A program made the position numbers and the translations under genes. From the NCBI RefSeq assembly GCF_900100295.1, contig NZ_FNEV01000008.1, positions 1-64,000 of the forward strand: a DNA stretch of 64,000 nucleotides. The letters are read 5' to 3'. Source of the DNA: Salimicrobium halophilum. GTDB taxonomy: Bacteria; Bacillota; Bacilli; Bacillales; Halobacillaceae. Position 1 is the first letter of the stretch; each line of letters begins with the position of its first letter. Below the pieces are notes generated by a model. The model made no database searches. It saw nothing but the letters and a program-made list of their open reading frames with translations, and had not been told where the DNA came from. Of the stretch, positions 25,776 through 34,243 are shown piece after piece.

Positions 25776-27818
25776 GTGGTGAAAAGTATGGTTTCTAAAG
25801 GAAAGAACATCGAAGAGGCCATTGAGTCGGCTTTATCCGTCATGGGCAAGGATCGGGCTCAAGTAGAGATAGAAGTGATCGATTCCGGGAAGAAACGTGC
25901 ACTCTGGTCGAAGCCCGCTGTCGTCAAGGTGACTTACACCCGGGATAAGACGAATACAATCACAGCAACCGAAGAGTCCTGGCTTGATGATATAGAGCAG
26001 GTCCTTTATGAGGATGCTACCTCTTCCCTTTCTTCGGCTCCAGTAAAAAAGGAGGCGAAAAGTGAAGTGTGGATCGAGAATGGGAAAGTCCGCTATCATC
26101 ATTACGATGAGAAAGATTACCCTACGATTACCCCCAGGAAGGAAGTGACTCTTCTGAAAAATGGGGAAGAAACCAAGACCACCGCCATTATCGAATCCGG
26201 AGATGTGTTGACCCTGCTTACAGACCAGGAACGGGAAGAGACGGTATGGAAAATGCACATGGATCAAAAGAAAATGGAGGCAACCGTTAAACTAGAAGTA
26301 GGGAAAGTGAAGAAGTACGAAATCGTGGATCAGAAGCCTACTCGTAATTTGGAAGTGAAAGTGAAAGAAGTGGAAGTTCCAGAGAACACTCTGAAGAAGA
26401 AGGATGTGTACCAGTGGCTGGAAGATTACGGGGTTACGGAAGGGGTGAACCATAATGCGATCGAAGAAGCCGTTTTCGCGGAAGAATCAGATGTCTTCAA
26501 GGTCGCACAAGGACAATCCCCCATCCCCGGTACGAACGGGGATGTAGAATTTTACATAGATACGACGTCTGAAAAAGTGGAATACAAAGAGCTTGATGAC
26601 GGAACGGTGGATTTCAAGAACGCCCGTCAGTTTTCCAATGTGTCGCGCGGAGAAGTGCTGGGAAAAGTGATCGCTGCCGTTCCGGGGACTCCGGGGGTAG
26701 ACCTTCAGGGGGAAGAGGTGCCACCTCCTCCGGTTCATGACGTAAAGCTTCGCCTTGATAAAAGTGTCCATCTGATAGAACCGGATCAGCTCGTATCCCT
26801 CTCCGAAGGCCGACTTGATGTGGAAAGACGAGGCGTTCTTTGCAGAGTGAAAGTTGTTCCGAAGCTTTATGTGAATCGTGATGTGGACGTAAAGTACGGA
26901 AATGTCGATTATTATGGAGATGTGGAAGTCAACGGAAGTATCCGTGAGTTCATGGAAGTGAAAGCCAAGGGGGAAGTCCAGGTGCAGGGCTCGATTCATT
27001 TTTCCAAAGTGGAGTCAGCGAGATCTATTTATGCGAGGAGAAATGTGATCCAGAGCAACCTGAGCGCCGGTGATCGTACGTTTATCGTCCAGGAGATCAC
27101 GGATGACTTGAATACTGTATTATCAGGGATCAAGAAATGTGTGAATGCTGCAGAACAGCTGATGGGCGTATCTTCCTTCTCCAATAAGGATATCTCCAAA
27201 AAGGGCCTCAGCTCTTTACTCAGACTTCTGATGGAAAAGAAGCTTGCCTGGGTACGTAAAGCGATGAAACGTTACGTGTCAAAGGTGAAAAACCACAAGG
27301 AGTCTCTCGAAGAAGAGTGGATCTTTATACAGGAGCGACTTGAAAAAGGCTTTCTCCTGTATCATCCGGAGGCCTTTCAGACAGTGAAGGCGATCCACGA
27401 GTTTGAAATATATATAGCTGAATGGCTTCAGGCGATGGAGGGGGAAGTGACTGAAAGTGAAGTGGAAGTCGTGCTTCCGTATTCTCTTGAGAGCCAGATT
27501 TATTCAAGTGGGAATATATTCATAAAAGGGCCCGGATGTTATAATTCGAAGCTTCATGCCGCACAGAGAATCGATATTACAGGGGTAGTCCGGGGTGGGT
27601 ACTTATTCGCTTCAGAGGAAGTGCATGCCTCAGAAACCGGAATCGAAGGTGGAGGAGTACGGGCTATCGTCGGTACTTCCAAGGAGGGAGTCGTAAAGCT
27701 TGATACCGTTCACGAAGATACCATCGTACTGGTCGGAAATAGAAGGCATGTTTTTTTGAAAACTGCTCATAACGTTCAGGCACGATTGGACGAAGACGAA
27801 GAATTAGTCTTGTTTTGA
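25776..27818 (+). CDS. FapA-family (DUF342) polypeptide
   Basis: 680-aa cytoplasmic protein. N-terminal Jag_N-like module (about residues 1-60, SKGKNIEEAIESALSVMG), a Glu/Lys-rich middle, then the DUF342/FapA core (about 240-520) with VPGTPGVDLQGEEVPPPP and the beta-helical YVNRDVDVKYGNVDYYGDVEVNGSI, a helical insertion (about 480-580), and a further beta-helical segment (SSGNIFIKGPGCYNSKLHAA). FapA proteins are linked to flagellar or polar assembly in some bacteria, but biochemical function is not established. GTG 25776 follows GGGAGGTGA; upstream codons lack a ribosome site. It overlaps no gene, is coupled to the STAS gene (11 bp), and may be downstream of the c-di-GMP riboswitch. Confidence 0.85.
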   Translation: MVKSMVSKGKNIEEAIESALSVMGKDRAQVEIEVIDSGKKRALWSKPAVVKVTYTRDKTNTITATEESWLDDIEQVLYEDATSSLSSAPVKKEAKSEVWIENGKVRYHHYDEKDYPTITPRKEVTLLKNGEETKTTAIIESGDVLTLLTDQEREETVWKMHMDQKKMEATVKLEVGKVKKYEIVDQKPTRNLEVKVKEVEVPENTLKKKDVYQWLEDYGVTEGVNHNAIEEAVFAEESDVFKVAQGQSPIPGTNGDVEFYIDTTSEKVEYKELDDGTVDFKNARQFSNVSRGEVLGKVIAAVPGTPGVDLQGEEVPPPPVHDVKLRLDKSVHLIEPDQLVSLSEGRLDVERRGVLCRVKVVPKLYVNRDVDVKYGNVDYYGDVEVNGSIREFMEVKAKGEVQVQGSIHFSKVESARSIYARRNVIQSNLSAGDRTFIVQEITDDLNTVLSGIKKCVNAAEQLMGVSSFSNKDISKKGLSSLLRLLMEKKLAWVRKAMKRYVSKVKNHKESLEEEWIFIQERLEKGFLLYHPEAFQTVKAIHEFEIYIAEWLQAMEGEVTESEVEVVLPYSLESQIYSSGNIFIKGPGCYNSKLHAAQRIDITGVVRGGYLFASEEVHASETGIEGGGVRAIVGTSKEGVVKLDTVHEDTIVLVGNRRHVFLKTAHNVQARLDEDEELVLF

Positions 27819-27829
27819 GGGGGAAAAGA

Positions 27830-28135
27830 ATGATAGACATCACCCAGTATACAGTAGATAATGAGTGGATGTTGATGATGAGAGGTTCCATCGATATTGA
27901 GACGGTCGATGAACTTCGTAAAATTACACTGCTTTCATCTGTAAAGAGAGTGCATATAGATTTTGAAGAAGTGGAATTCATGGATTCAACGGGAATCGGT
28001 TGGCTTCTTCATTTTGTCAGAGAGCTTCAGAAACACTATGAAAGAGTCCGTATCGTTCATCCATCGGAGGATATAAGGGAAATGTTTGATGTTGTAGAAT
28101 TTGCCGAGATTGTCGGCGAAGAAGTGATCGCTTGA
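27830..28135 (+). CDS. STAS-domain protein (anti-anti-sigma factor type)
   Basis: 101-aa single STAS domain similar in layout to SpoIIAA/RsbV: central strand KRVHIDFEEVEFMDSTGIGWLL (in parts), where S of MDSTGIG is the usual phosphorylation-site serine. Such proteins bind anti-sigma kinases or act as partner-switch scaffolds. ATG follows GAGGGGGAAAAGA. It is 11 bp after fapA, so it probably works with it; no cognate kinase or phosphatase is in the window. Confidence 0.85.
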   Translation: MIDITQYTVDNEWMLMMRGSIDIETVDELRKITLLSSVKRVHIDFEEVEFMDSTGIGWLLHFVRELQKHYERVRIVHPSEDIREMFDVVEFAEIVGEEVIA

Positions 28136-28140
28136 AAAAT

Positions 28141-28183
28141 ATGGTCTGAGTGCAGAAATTCCAGCATTCAGGCCATAATTTTG
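28141..28183 (+). terminator. Terminator of fapA-STAS operon
   Basis: Thirteen-bp stem (28141-28153 with 28164-28176) containing two G-T pairs, loop AGAAATTCCA, then AATTTTG. Weak T tract. Confidence 0.65.
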
Positions 28184-28363
28184 TAGGTTCATTGAGTTAT
28201 GGGGGGGTTGGAGAAGGAGTACAATAAAATGTTTTATAAAAATAAGTATGCTTTATCTTTAAGCATGCCTTTTGGTAAACTACCTGTTATCTGAAGTTAT
28301 CCGGTAATGATTTTATGTACGTAGGCTAAAGTGTAGCATGATCAATTCTGATCTTTGTGAATA

Positions 28364-28512
28364 GGCGATCCCACTTTTCTCTAGATGTCCAGTTGCCTGA
28401 CCCAGAAACCCGAGCCATAAGCATCCCGGTCAGAAAAAAAGAAATAGCGATTTTTGTCTGACCGGGATGCTTATGACTGAAGTTTCTAAACTGGGCGATT
28501 CCACTTTTCTCT
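28364..28512. repeat. Dispersed repeat family A, copy 1 (hairpin unit between direct repeats)
   Basis: GGCGAT[C/T]CCACTTTTCTCT occurs at 28364-28382 and 28494-28512 (18 of 19 identical, period 130 bp). Between them CCCAGAAAC...GTTTCT flanks a perfect 19-bp stem (28416-28434 / 28457-28475) with a 22-nt A/T-rich loop. The same architecture recurs at 48015-48284. It lies in a 446-bp gene-free stretch before ctpB; the rest of that stretch shows only a small hairpin near 28248-28270. Confidence 0.88.
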
Positions 28513-28581
28513 CGAGCATTTTTACAATTATGTGTTAAGATAAGGAAAGCATCTAAGTTTGAAGAGAAAGGTGACATCGCT

Positions 28582-30081
28582 ATGAATTGGAAAGGTCGTC
28601 ACGTGATTGTACTGGTGCTCGTAGCGCTTCTCGTCGGGGCTGGCGGTTCTTATGCCGGCATGCAGTGGTTCGGACCCGGAGATACAGCGACTTCCACGAG
28701 TAACTCTGCCTCCTCCGAAGAAGGCAATTTCGGAGATTTATCAGAAGAAGAACAGAAGTCGTTCCTTGAGAGTGTGCAAGGTTCGTCCAATTTGAAGAAG
28801 GTGGAACAGGCTTATTCCATCATCAGTGACAGATATGTCGAGGATGTAGAGAAGAGTGAACTGGTCGAAGGGGCGATCGAGGGTATGGTCGAAAAGCTCG
28901 AAGACCCTTATAGTACCTACATGGACCAGGAAACGATGAGTCAGTTCAATCAGTCTATCGAATCGTCGTTCCAGGGAATCGGAGCGGAAGTGAGTATGGT
29001 TGATGACACAGTGACGATCGTTGCCCCTATCAAAGGCGCTCCTGCAGAAGAAGCAGGGTTGAAGCCGAATGATCAGGTGATGAAGATTGACGGAGAATCG
29101 ACGGAAGGACTCGATCTTCAGGAAGCCGTCAATAAGATCAGAGGCGAAAAGGGTACGGACGTAACGCTTACCGTAGAACGTCCCGGAGCCCCGGATTTGA
29201 TCGACATTACGATTACGAGGGATGAGATTCCTAAGAAATCCGTATACAAAGATACAAAAGAAGTGGATGGCAAGAAAGTAGGAGTTCTTGAAATCACCTC
29301 TTTCTCTGAAGAAACTTCGAAAGAGTTCGACAAGGCGTTGACGGAGCTTGAGAATGAAGGGATGGAAGGGCTGGTCATCGATGTCCGCGGAAACCCGGGC
29401 GGATTGTTCACTGATGTCCAGGATATTCTGAAAACCCTTCTGCCTGGTGATAAACCGATTGTTCAAATCGAAAACCGGGCCGGAGAAGTTTCCAAAGAGT
29501 TCTCAGAACGGGAAACGGGCAAGGAGTATCCGATTTCCGTGCTGATCGATGAAGGGAGTGCTTCCGCTTCCGAGATTCTGGCAGCAGCGATGAAAGAGAT
29601 CGGAAACCACCCTATCGTCGGGGAAAAGAGCTTTGGAAAAGGTACGGTCCAGCAGGCAGTACCGATGGGAGATGGAAGCACCTTGAAGCTCACCATGTTC
29701 AAATGGCTGACCCCTGAAGGGAACTGGATTCATGAAAAAGGTGTAAGTCCGACGGTAGAAGTGAAGCAGCCTGAATTCTTCTACACTCACCCGATTACCG
29801 TGGAGGATACTTTCGGAGTCGGAGCATCCGGCGATCACGTGAAGAACGCTCAGCAAATGCTCGCGGGTCTCGGCTACGACCAGACAGAAACCGATGGATC
29901 CTTCGGGGACGGAACGGAAGCAGCTGTAGAATCATTCCAGCGTGCCAACGGTCTTAGTGTAACCGGAGAAATCAATGAGAAGACCGGAGGAGCTCTGGAA
30001 GAAAAGGTTGTCGAAGAAGTGCAGAAAGAAGAGAATGATAAACAGATGCAAAAAGCTGTGGATGTCTTGTTCTCTTCCTGA
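28582..30081 (+). CDS. ctpB: Carboxyl-terminal processing protease (S41) with PDZ and peptidoglycan-binding domains
   Basis: Membrane-anchored extracytoplasmic serine protease. N-terminal membrane segment (about residues 7-28), PDZ domain (about 130-215, GIGAEVSMVDDTVTIV), S41 catalytic domain with nucleophile Ser in DEGSASASEI and Lys in GEKSFGKGTVQ, and C-terminal PG_binding_1 domain (about 412-485, DGSFGDGTEAAVESFQRANGL). 499 aa. B. subtilis CtpB cleaves SpoIVFA to trigger sigma-K during sporulation; this role is plausible but not shown. The following minJ matches B. subtilis order. Confidence 0.92.
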   Translation: MNWKGRHVIVLVLVALLVGAGGSYAGMQWFGPGDTATSTSNSASSEEGNFGDLSEEEQKSFLESVQGSSNLKKVEQAYSIISDRYVEDVEKSELVEGAIEGMVEKLEDPYSTYMDQETMSQFNQSIESSFQGIGAEVSMVDDTVTIVAPIKGAPAEEAGLKPNDQVMKIDGESTEGLDLQEAVNKIRGEKGTDVTLTVERPGAPDLIDITITRDEIPKKSVYKDTKEVDGKKVGVLEITSFSEETSKEFDKALTELENEGMEGLVIDVRGNPGGLFTDVQDILKTLLPGDKPIVQIENRAGEVSKEFSERETGKEYPISVLIDEGSASASEILAAAMKEIGNHPIVGEKSFGKGTVQQAVPMGDGSTLKLTMFKWLTPEGNWIHEKGVSPTVEVKQPEFFYTHPITVEDTFGVGASGDHVKNAQQMLAGLGYDQTETDGSFGDGTEAAVESFQRANGLSVTGEINEKTGGALEEKVVEEVQKEENDKQMQKAVDVLFSS

Positions 30082-30110
30082 GCAGGAATAGAGAGAATTC
30101 TGCCGAATAT

Positions 30111-30142
30111 ATTCCGTAGTCTCTATGACTACGGAATTTTTT
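30111..30142 (+). terminator. Terminator of ctpB
   Basis: Perfect 11-bp stem ATTCCGTAGTC (30111-30121) / GACTACGGAAT (30127-30137), then TTTTT. Confidence 0.92.
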
Positions 30143-30181
30143 CTACATAAGAAAAGATAGATGGAAAGGGGTAGCTCAGGA

Positions 30182-31327
30182 ATGATAGGTGAAGGGATGA
30201 TGGCATTTTCGAGATTGTTTATGCAGCCACTATGGTATATGGTGATTGCATTTTCCCTGGTCCTCACGGTGTGGCGGATCAAAAAAGAAAGACAGATGTT
30301 CGGCGTACGCATCCATCCGGTACTGGCGGAGTGGACCCAGACGAAAGCTTCGATTCTTTACAGTCTTCTCCTAAGCTTACTGTTCATTCTTATAGGGGTG
30401 GAAGTGTCCCTTGCTTTTTCCTTTGTCCTCGCCGGAGTTGCACTCATCCTCACGCTGACAGGCGGCTTTCGCTGGTATTCGTTCATTTACATAGGAGGAG
30501 TGGCACTGGTCGCGGCTCTGCTTCTGAATCAGTTCTCTTCATGGACGGTTCCTGTTTCCGTTACAGGGGTTGCCGTTCTATTAACAGGAGTGGCTTTGTT
30601 CGAGGCCCGTCATTTGAAGCAGCTGACGATGAACGATACGTTTCCGGAGCGTATGAAAGGGCCGAGGGGGAAGGATATCGGTCAGCACCGGGTGCGACGG
30701 TTGCAATGGTTGCCTGTCGTTACTCTCTTCCCGACTGGTGGGCTGCCTGAATTTTTCTACTTTCCTCTTCTTGAGACGGGAGATGGATATGGACTGATCA
30801 TTCTTCCTTTATTCAGCGTTTACGAGTGGACGGCACGTGCTGAACTTCCTTCTGTAACTGCTGAAAAACTGTCGATAGGCATGAGAAATCTCGGTGTTTT
30901 GGCGATGCTGCTTGTCGCTGTGAGCTATTGGGTGCCATCCGTAGCTTTTGCTGCTATCGGTGTTCTGGTGCTTGGTCGTCTGCTGTTGTTTTTCAAAGAG
31001 AACAAGACACATATGTCCCTGTTTCACGATAGTACGCATGGCTTGCGGGTGCTGGCTGTCGTACCGGGAAGTCCTGCCGCCAAGCTTGGAATCGAAGCGG
31101 GAGAAATCATTCATAAGGTGAACGGAGTACAAGTCAATTCCGAAAAACAGATGTATGAACAGCTTCATTTCCGCGGAGCGTTCACGAAGCTTGAGATAAA
31201 AGATCGTCAGGGGGAAATCCGACATGCCGGACGTGCTTTATATGAATCGGATCACCACGAGCTAGGGCTGATTTTCGTCCGCTCCAATCACGAGTGGGAA
31301 GAGGATATCGGTTTTTCGGTCGAATGA
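30182..31327 (+). CDS. minJ: MinJ-like PDZ membrane protein (division-site topology)
   Basis: 381-aa protein with about seven to eight hydrophobic segments over residues 5-270 and a C-terminal PDZ domain (about 280-370, VLAVVPGSPAAKLGIEAGEIIHKVNGVQV). B. subtilis MinJ bridges DivIVA and MinD at cell poles and is encoded near ctpB, matching domain order, length and place. ATG 30182 is chosen because AAAGGGG lies about 10 nt upstream; ATG 30161 lacks a site. The swrA gene found here in some B. subtilis strains is absent. Confidence 0.82.
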   Translation: MIGEGMMAFSRLFMQPLWYMVIAFSLVLTVWRIKKERQMFGVRIHPVLAEWTQTKASILYSLLLSLLFILIGVEVSLAFSFVLAGVALILTLTGGFRWYSFIYIGGVALVAALLLNQFSSWTVPVSVTGVAVLLTGVALFEARHLKQLTMNDTFPERMKGPRGKDIGQHRVRRLQWLPVVTLFPTGGLPEFFYFPLLETGDGYGLIILPLFSVYEWTARAELPSVTAEKLSIGMRNLGVLAMLLVAVSYWVPSVAFAAIGVLVLGRLLLFFKENKTHMSLFHDSTHGLRVLAVVPGSPAAKLGIEAGEIIHKVNGVQVNSEKQMYEQLHFRGAFTKLEIKDRQGEIRHAGRALYESDHHELGLIFVRSNHEWEEDIGFSVE

Positions 31328-31374
31328 AAACGATTCTCAAAATCATTGACAAGGCAAGGTTGAGCGATTAAAAT
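31325..31374 (+). promoter_or_regulatory. Fur-box-associated promoter of the siderophore ATPase
   Basis: TGAAAACGATTCTCA (31325-31339) matches the 7-1-7 Fur box TGATAATnATTATCA at 11 of 14 positions. It is followed by TTGACA (31346-31351), a 17-nt spacer and TAAAAT (31369-31374). Iron-starvation control is the inference. Confidence 0.7.
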
Positions 31375-31452
31375 CTATAGTGAAGAATAAAAAGTGCGTA
31401 GTTGTCAGAATTTTTTAACGTAACCCGCGATTATAAGGGAGAGATACAGCCT

Positions 31453-32295
31453 ATGGATACATTGCAGGCCAACAATTTGACGCTGGGATACGGTGATTCG
31501 ATTATCATCGATTCTCTTGATATAGAGATTCCTAAAGGGGAAATCACTGTTCTGATCGGAAGTAACGGCTGCGGGAAATCCACCCTGCTCCGCTCGCTTG
31601 CCCGCCTTCTGAAACCGAAAGAAGGTCAGGTGATTCTTGATAACAAAGATATCTCCGGGATGAAAACGAAAGACGTGGCTAAGAAAATGGCGATTCTTCC
31701 GCAAAGTCCATCGACGCCTGAAGGACTTACGGTGTACCAGCTCGTGAAGCAGGGAAGGTACCCATACCAGAGCTTCACAAAGCGCTGGTCTGAACAGGAT
31801 GAAACGGCTGTAAATAAAGCACTCACGGATACCAACCTGGAAGAGTTGAAAGATCGTACCGTCGATTCCTTGTCAGGCGGGCAACGCCAGCGTGCCTGGA
31901 TTGCCATGACGCTTGCTCAGGATACGGATACGCTTTTGCTGGATGAGCCTACGACATATTTGGACATGACTCACCAAATTGAAGTGCTGGACCTGCTTTT
32001 CGATCTGAACCAGGACTATAACCGTACTATTGTGATGGTGCTGCATGATATCAATCTTGCCTGCCGCTATGCCGATCATATAGTCGCTGTTCGGGACCAG
32101 ACCGTTTATACCCAGGGAAAACCGGAAGAGGTCGTCTCCTGTGAAATGATGCATAACGTGTTCGATATGATGTGTGATGTACGGGAAGATCCGCTATTCG
32201 GTACACCGATGTGTATTCCACACGGCAAAGGTCGCTGTCTGATCAAGCAGGCACAGGCGGAAGCCAGGCAACAACAAATCCACTCGGTGACGTAA
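31453..32295 (+). CDS. yusV: Iron-siderophore ABC transporter ATPase (YusV/FecE type)
   Basis: Energises siderophore uptake. Walker A GSNGCGKST (about residues 38-46), Q-loop LPQSPSTPEGLTVYQLVKQGRYPYQ region typical of Fe-siderophore ATPases, signature LSGGQRQRAWIAMTLAQ, Walker B LLLDEPTTYLD, H-loop VLHDINLACRYAD. ATG 31453 is preferred (AAGGGAGAG upstream). No permease or binding protein is adjacent, as for B. subtilis YusV, which serves several importers. 280 aa with a C-terminal extension containing CIPHGKGRC. Confidence 0.88.
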   Translation: MDTLQANNLTLGYGDSIIIDSLDIEIPKGEITVLIGSNGCGKSTLLRSLARLLKPKEGQVILDNKDISGMKTKDVAKKMAILPQSPSTPEGLTVYQLVKQGRYPYQSFTKRWSEQDETAVNKALTDTNLEELKDRTVDSLSGGQRQRAWIAMTLAQDTDTLLLDEPTTYLDMTHQIEVLDLLFDLNQDYNRTIVMVLHDINLACRYADHIVAVRDQTVYTQGKPEEVVSCEMMHNVFDMMCDVREDPLFGTPMCIPHGKGRCLIKQAQAEARQQQIHSVT

Positions 32296-32323
32296 GATAC
32301 CTCGATTTAGAGGTATCTTTTTT
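32296..32323 (+). terminator. Terminator of yusV
   Basis: Perfect 8-bp stem GATACCTC (32296-32303) / GAGGTATC (32310-32317), loop GATTTA, then TTTTTT. Confidence 0.92.
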
Positions 32324-32412
32324 ATTGGTAAGAAATCCGTTATAATAGGAGTGAAATATACACAGGTGTCTATATAGGCGTGCGATACGTCGGAATAGGA
32401 GTTTGAGTAGCG

Positions 32413-34110
32413 ATGAGTAAAAATAGGACTGATCCTCTGTCTTTATTTCCGGATGATTTACTTTCGAACGAAGAGATGCTTGGTCTGGTATTAGAACAGG
32501 TATCCGACCTCGTATTCATCATGAGGGTGAAGGACGAGACATTCTTCTACACCTACATGAATGGTGCTGCGGAGCGTTATCATAATGTTACAAGAGAAGA
32601 GATGGAAGGGAAATCCATCAGGAAACTTGTGGGTAGAATCGCGGCTGCCGATATAGAAGAGAAATATAGACATGTCGTTCATTATAAAGAAGCTTATACA
32701 TACGAAGACGTAGTCTTGCATAAGGGAGATTATTTTTATGGGGAAACGGTTCTTACCCCTTTGTTTGATGAAGCGGGTACCGTCACCCATGTGTTGGCGA
32801 TTACGAAGGATGAAACGGAGGTCGTCGTAAAAGAGGAAGATCTTCTTGATGTAAGTGCGACTTATCGTTCGCTTCTCCGTAATACACCGGATGCTGTACT
32901 TATCACTTCAACAGATGGTGAAATCATCGAGGTGAACGGAGCGTTTGAAGAACTCTACGGGTATACTGTGGAAGAACTGTCATCCGACAATTATAAATTC
33001 GTTCCCGAGGGAAGAAAGGCCGAGACCCTTCATCTTCTGAAGGAAGCTGCAGCGGGGAATACGATTTCCGGGTTCGAAACTGTCCGTTGTCACAAAGAGG
33101 GTCGGGAAATTGATGTGTCCATTACGATGGCTCCTGTTCTGAACCGGCGCGAGGAAATCAGTGCGGTCAGCTTTATGGTCCGCGATATTTCGGAACGGGT
33201 CGAGGCGGCGAAGCGTATCCATCAAAGCGAAGAGAAATTCCAGGTAATCGCCGATCATTCCCACGACCTGATCACCGTATTCAATGAGAAAGCGAGGGTC
33301 ATCTACAGTTCTCCTTCGCACATGGAATGGCTCGGATACAATGTTGAAGGGTGGACGGCCGAGGAAGTGACCTCCTATATCCATCCGGACGACCGGGATA
33401 TGGCGCTACGGACGTTTCTCCGATCCCGACAGTTCGAGGATTCGTTTCAGTTCCGGATACGCCTGCTGATGCAGTCAGGGCTGTGGCGCTGGTTTGAATG
33501 TCGTGGATATCCGGTGCCATCCGGGAAATTCAAAGCACATTTCGTTCTGATTTCTAGAGACGTAACGTCTGAGGTGGACTATGTCGAGAAATTGAAAGAG
33601 TACGCTTATTACGATCATCTTACGGAACTTCCGAACCGCAGGCTGTTCGAGGATAGCATCGTTCAGGCGATGGATCATGCTGATAGTGTAGATGGGTCCT
33701 TCGCAATCCTTTACATGGACGGTGATGGATTCAAAGAAGTGAATGACCTTTATGGTCACGAGGTGGGAGACAAGTTTCTGAAGCAAATCGGAGTGAGGCT
33801 GAAACGAGTGATTCGCGACCGTGATTCGGTCGGACGGCTCGGCGGTGATGAATTCGCGGTTATGGTGAAAAATCTTTCCACCGAAGAAGCGGCTATGAAC
33901 GTTGCTGCCCGGATCCAAAAGCACATGGGTGTGCCCTATGACATAGAAGGACACCGTATCATTTCTTCGTTTTCCATAGGTGTCTCTTTTTATCCTTCCC
34001 AGGCCCGTACCGTATCAGAGCTATTGAGAAAAGCGGATGAAGCGCTGTACAGAAGTAAGCAACAGGGGATCGGTCTTGTAGCTTTTGCAGAGCCGGAGGA
34101 GTCCTTTTAG
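32413..34110 (+). CDS. PAS-PAS-PAS-GGDEF diguanylate cyclase
   Basis: Predicted cytoplasmic c-di-GMP synthase: three PAS-like sensor modules (about residues 25-140, 150-265, 275-390), then GGDEF (about 395-560). The active site is intact (GGDEF 477-481), and an inhibitory I-site RDRD (468-471) sits the standard five residues upstream, so product feedback is expected. No EAL domain, no membrane segment. Monocistronic between two gaps. With the c-di-GMP riboswitch at 24.8 kb it supports an active c-di-GMP network next to flagellar genes. Start ATG has AGGAG about 11 nt upstream. Confidence 0.93.
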   Translation: MSKNRTDPLSLFPDDLLSNEEMLGLVLEQVSDLVFIMRVKDETFFYTYMNGAAERYHNVTREEMEGKSIRKLVGRIAAADIEEKYRHVVHYKEAYTYEDVVLHKGDYFYGETVLTPLFDEAGTVTHVLAITKDETEVVVKEEDLLDVSATYRSLLRNTPDAVLITSTDGEIIEVNGAFEELYGYTVEELSSDNYKFVPEGRKAETLHLLKEAAAGNTISGFETVRCHKEGREIDVSITMAPVLNRREEISAVSFMVRDISERVEAAKRIHQSEEKFQVIADHSHDLITVFNEKARVIYSSPSHMEWLGYNVEGWTAEEVTSYIHPDDRDMALRTFLRSRQFEDSFQFRIRLLMQSGLWRWFECRGYPVPSGKFKAHFVLISRDVTSEVDYVEKLKEYAYYDHLTELPNRRLFEDSIVQAMDHADSVDGSFAILYMDGDGFKEVNDLYGHEVGDKFLKQIGVRLKRVIRDRDSVGRLGGDEFAVMVKNLSTEEAAMNVAARIQKHMGVPYDIEGHRIISSFSIGVSFYPSQARTVSELLRKADEALYRSKQQGIGLVAFAEPEESF

Positions 34111-34243
34111 CCGTGATGAGGAAAAGGATTTCAAAAAAAATTCATAATTAAATTGTACAGGGCTGATATCGAACCTGAGTGTTTCGTGGTATGATAAAGA
34201 TTGGATTCTTTTTGGAAAGTGTTACAGATAAGGAAGGGTACTG

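Noticed and set aside
28402-28489. Kink-turn motif in the family A internal loop (CGAG opposite ACTGA)
   Set aside because: The strand register does not give the required tandem G-A pairs next to both stems; left as an ordinary internal loop.
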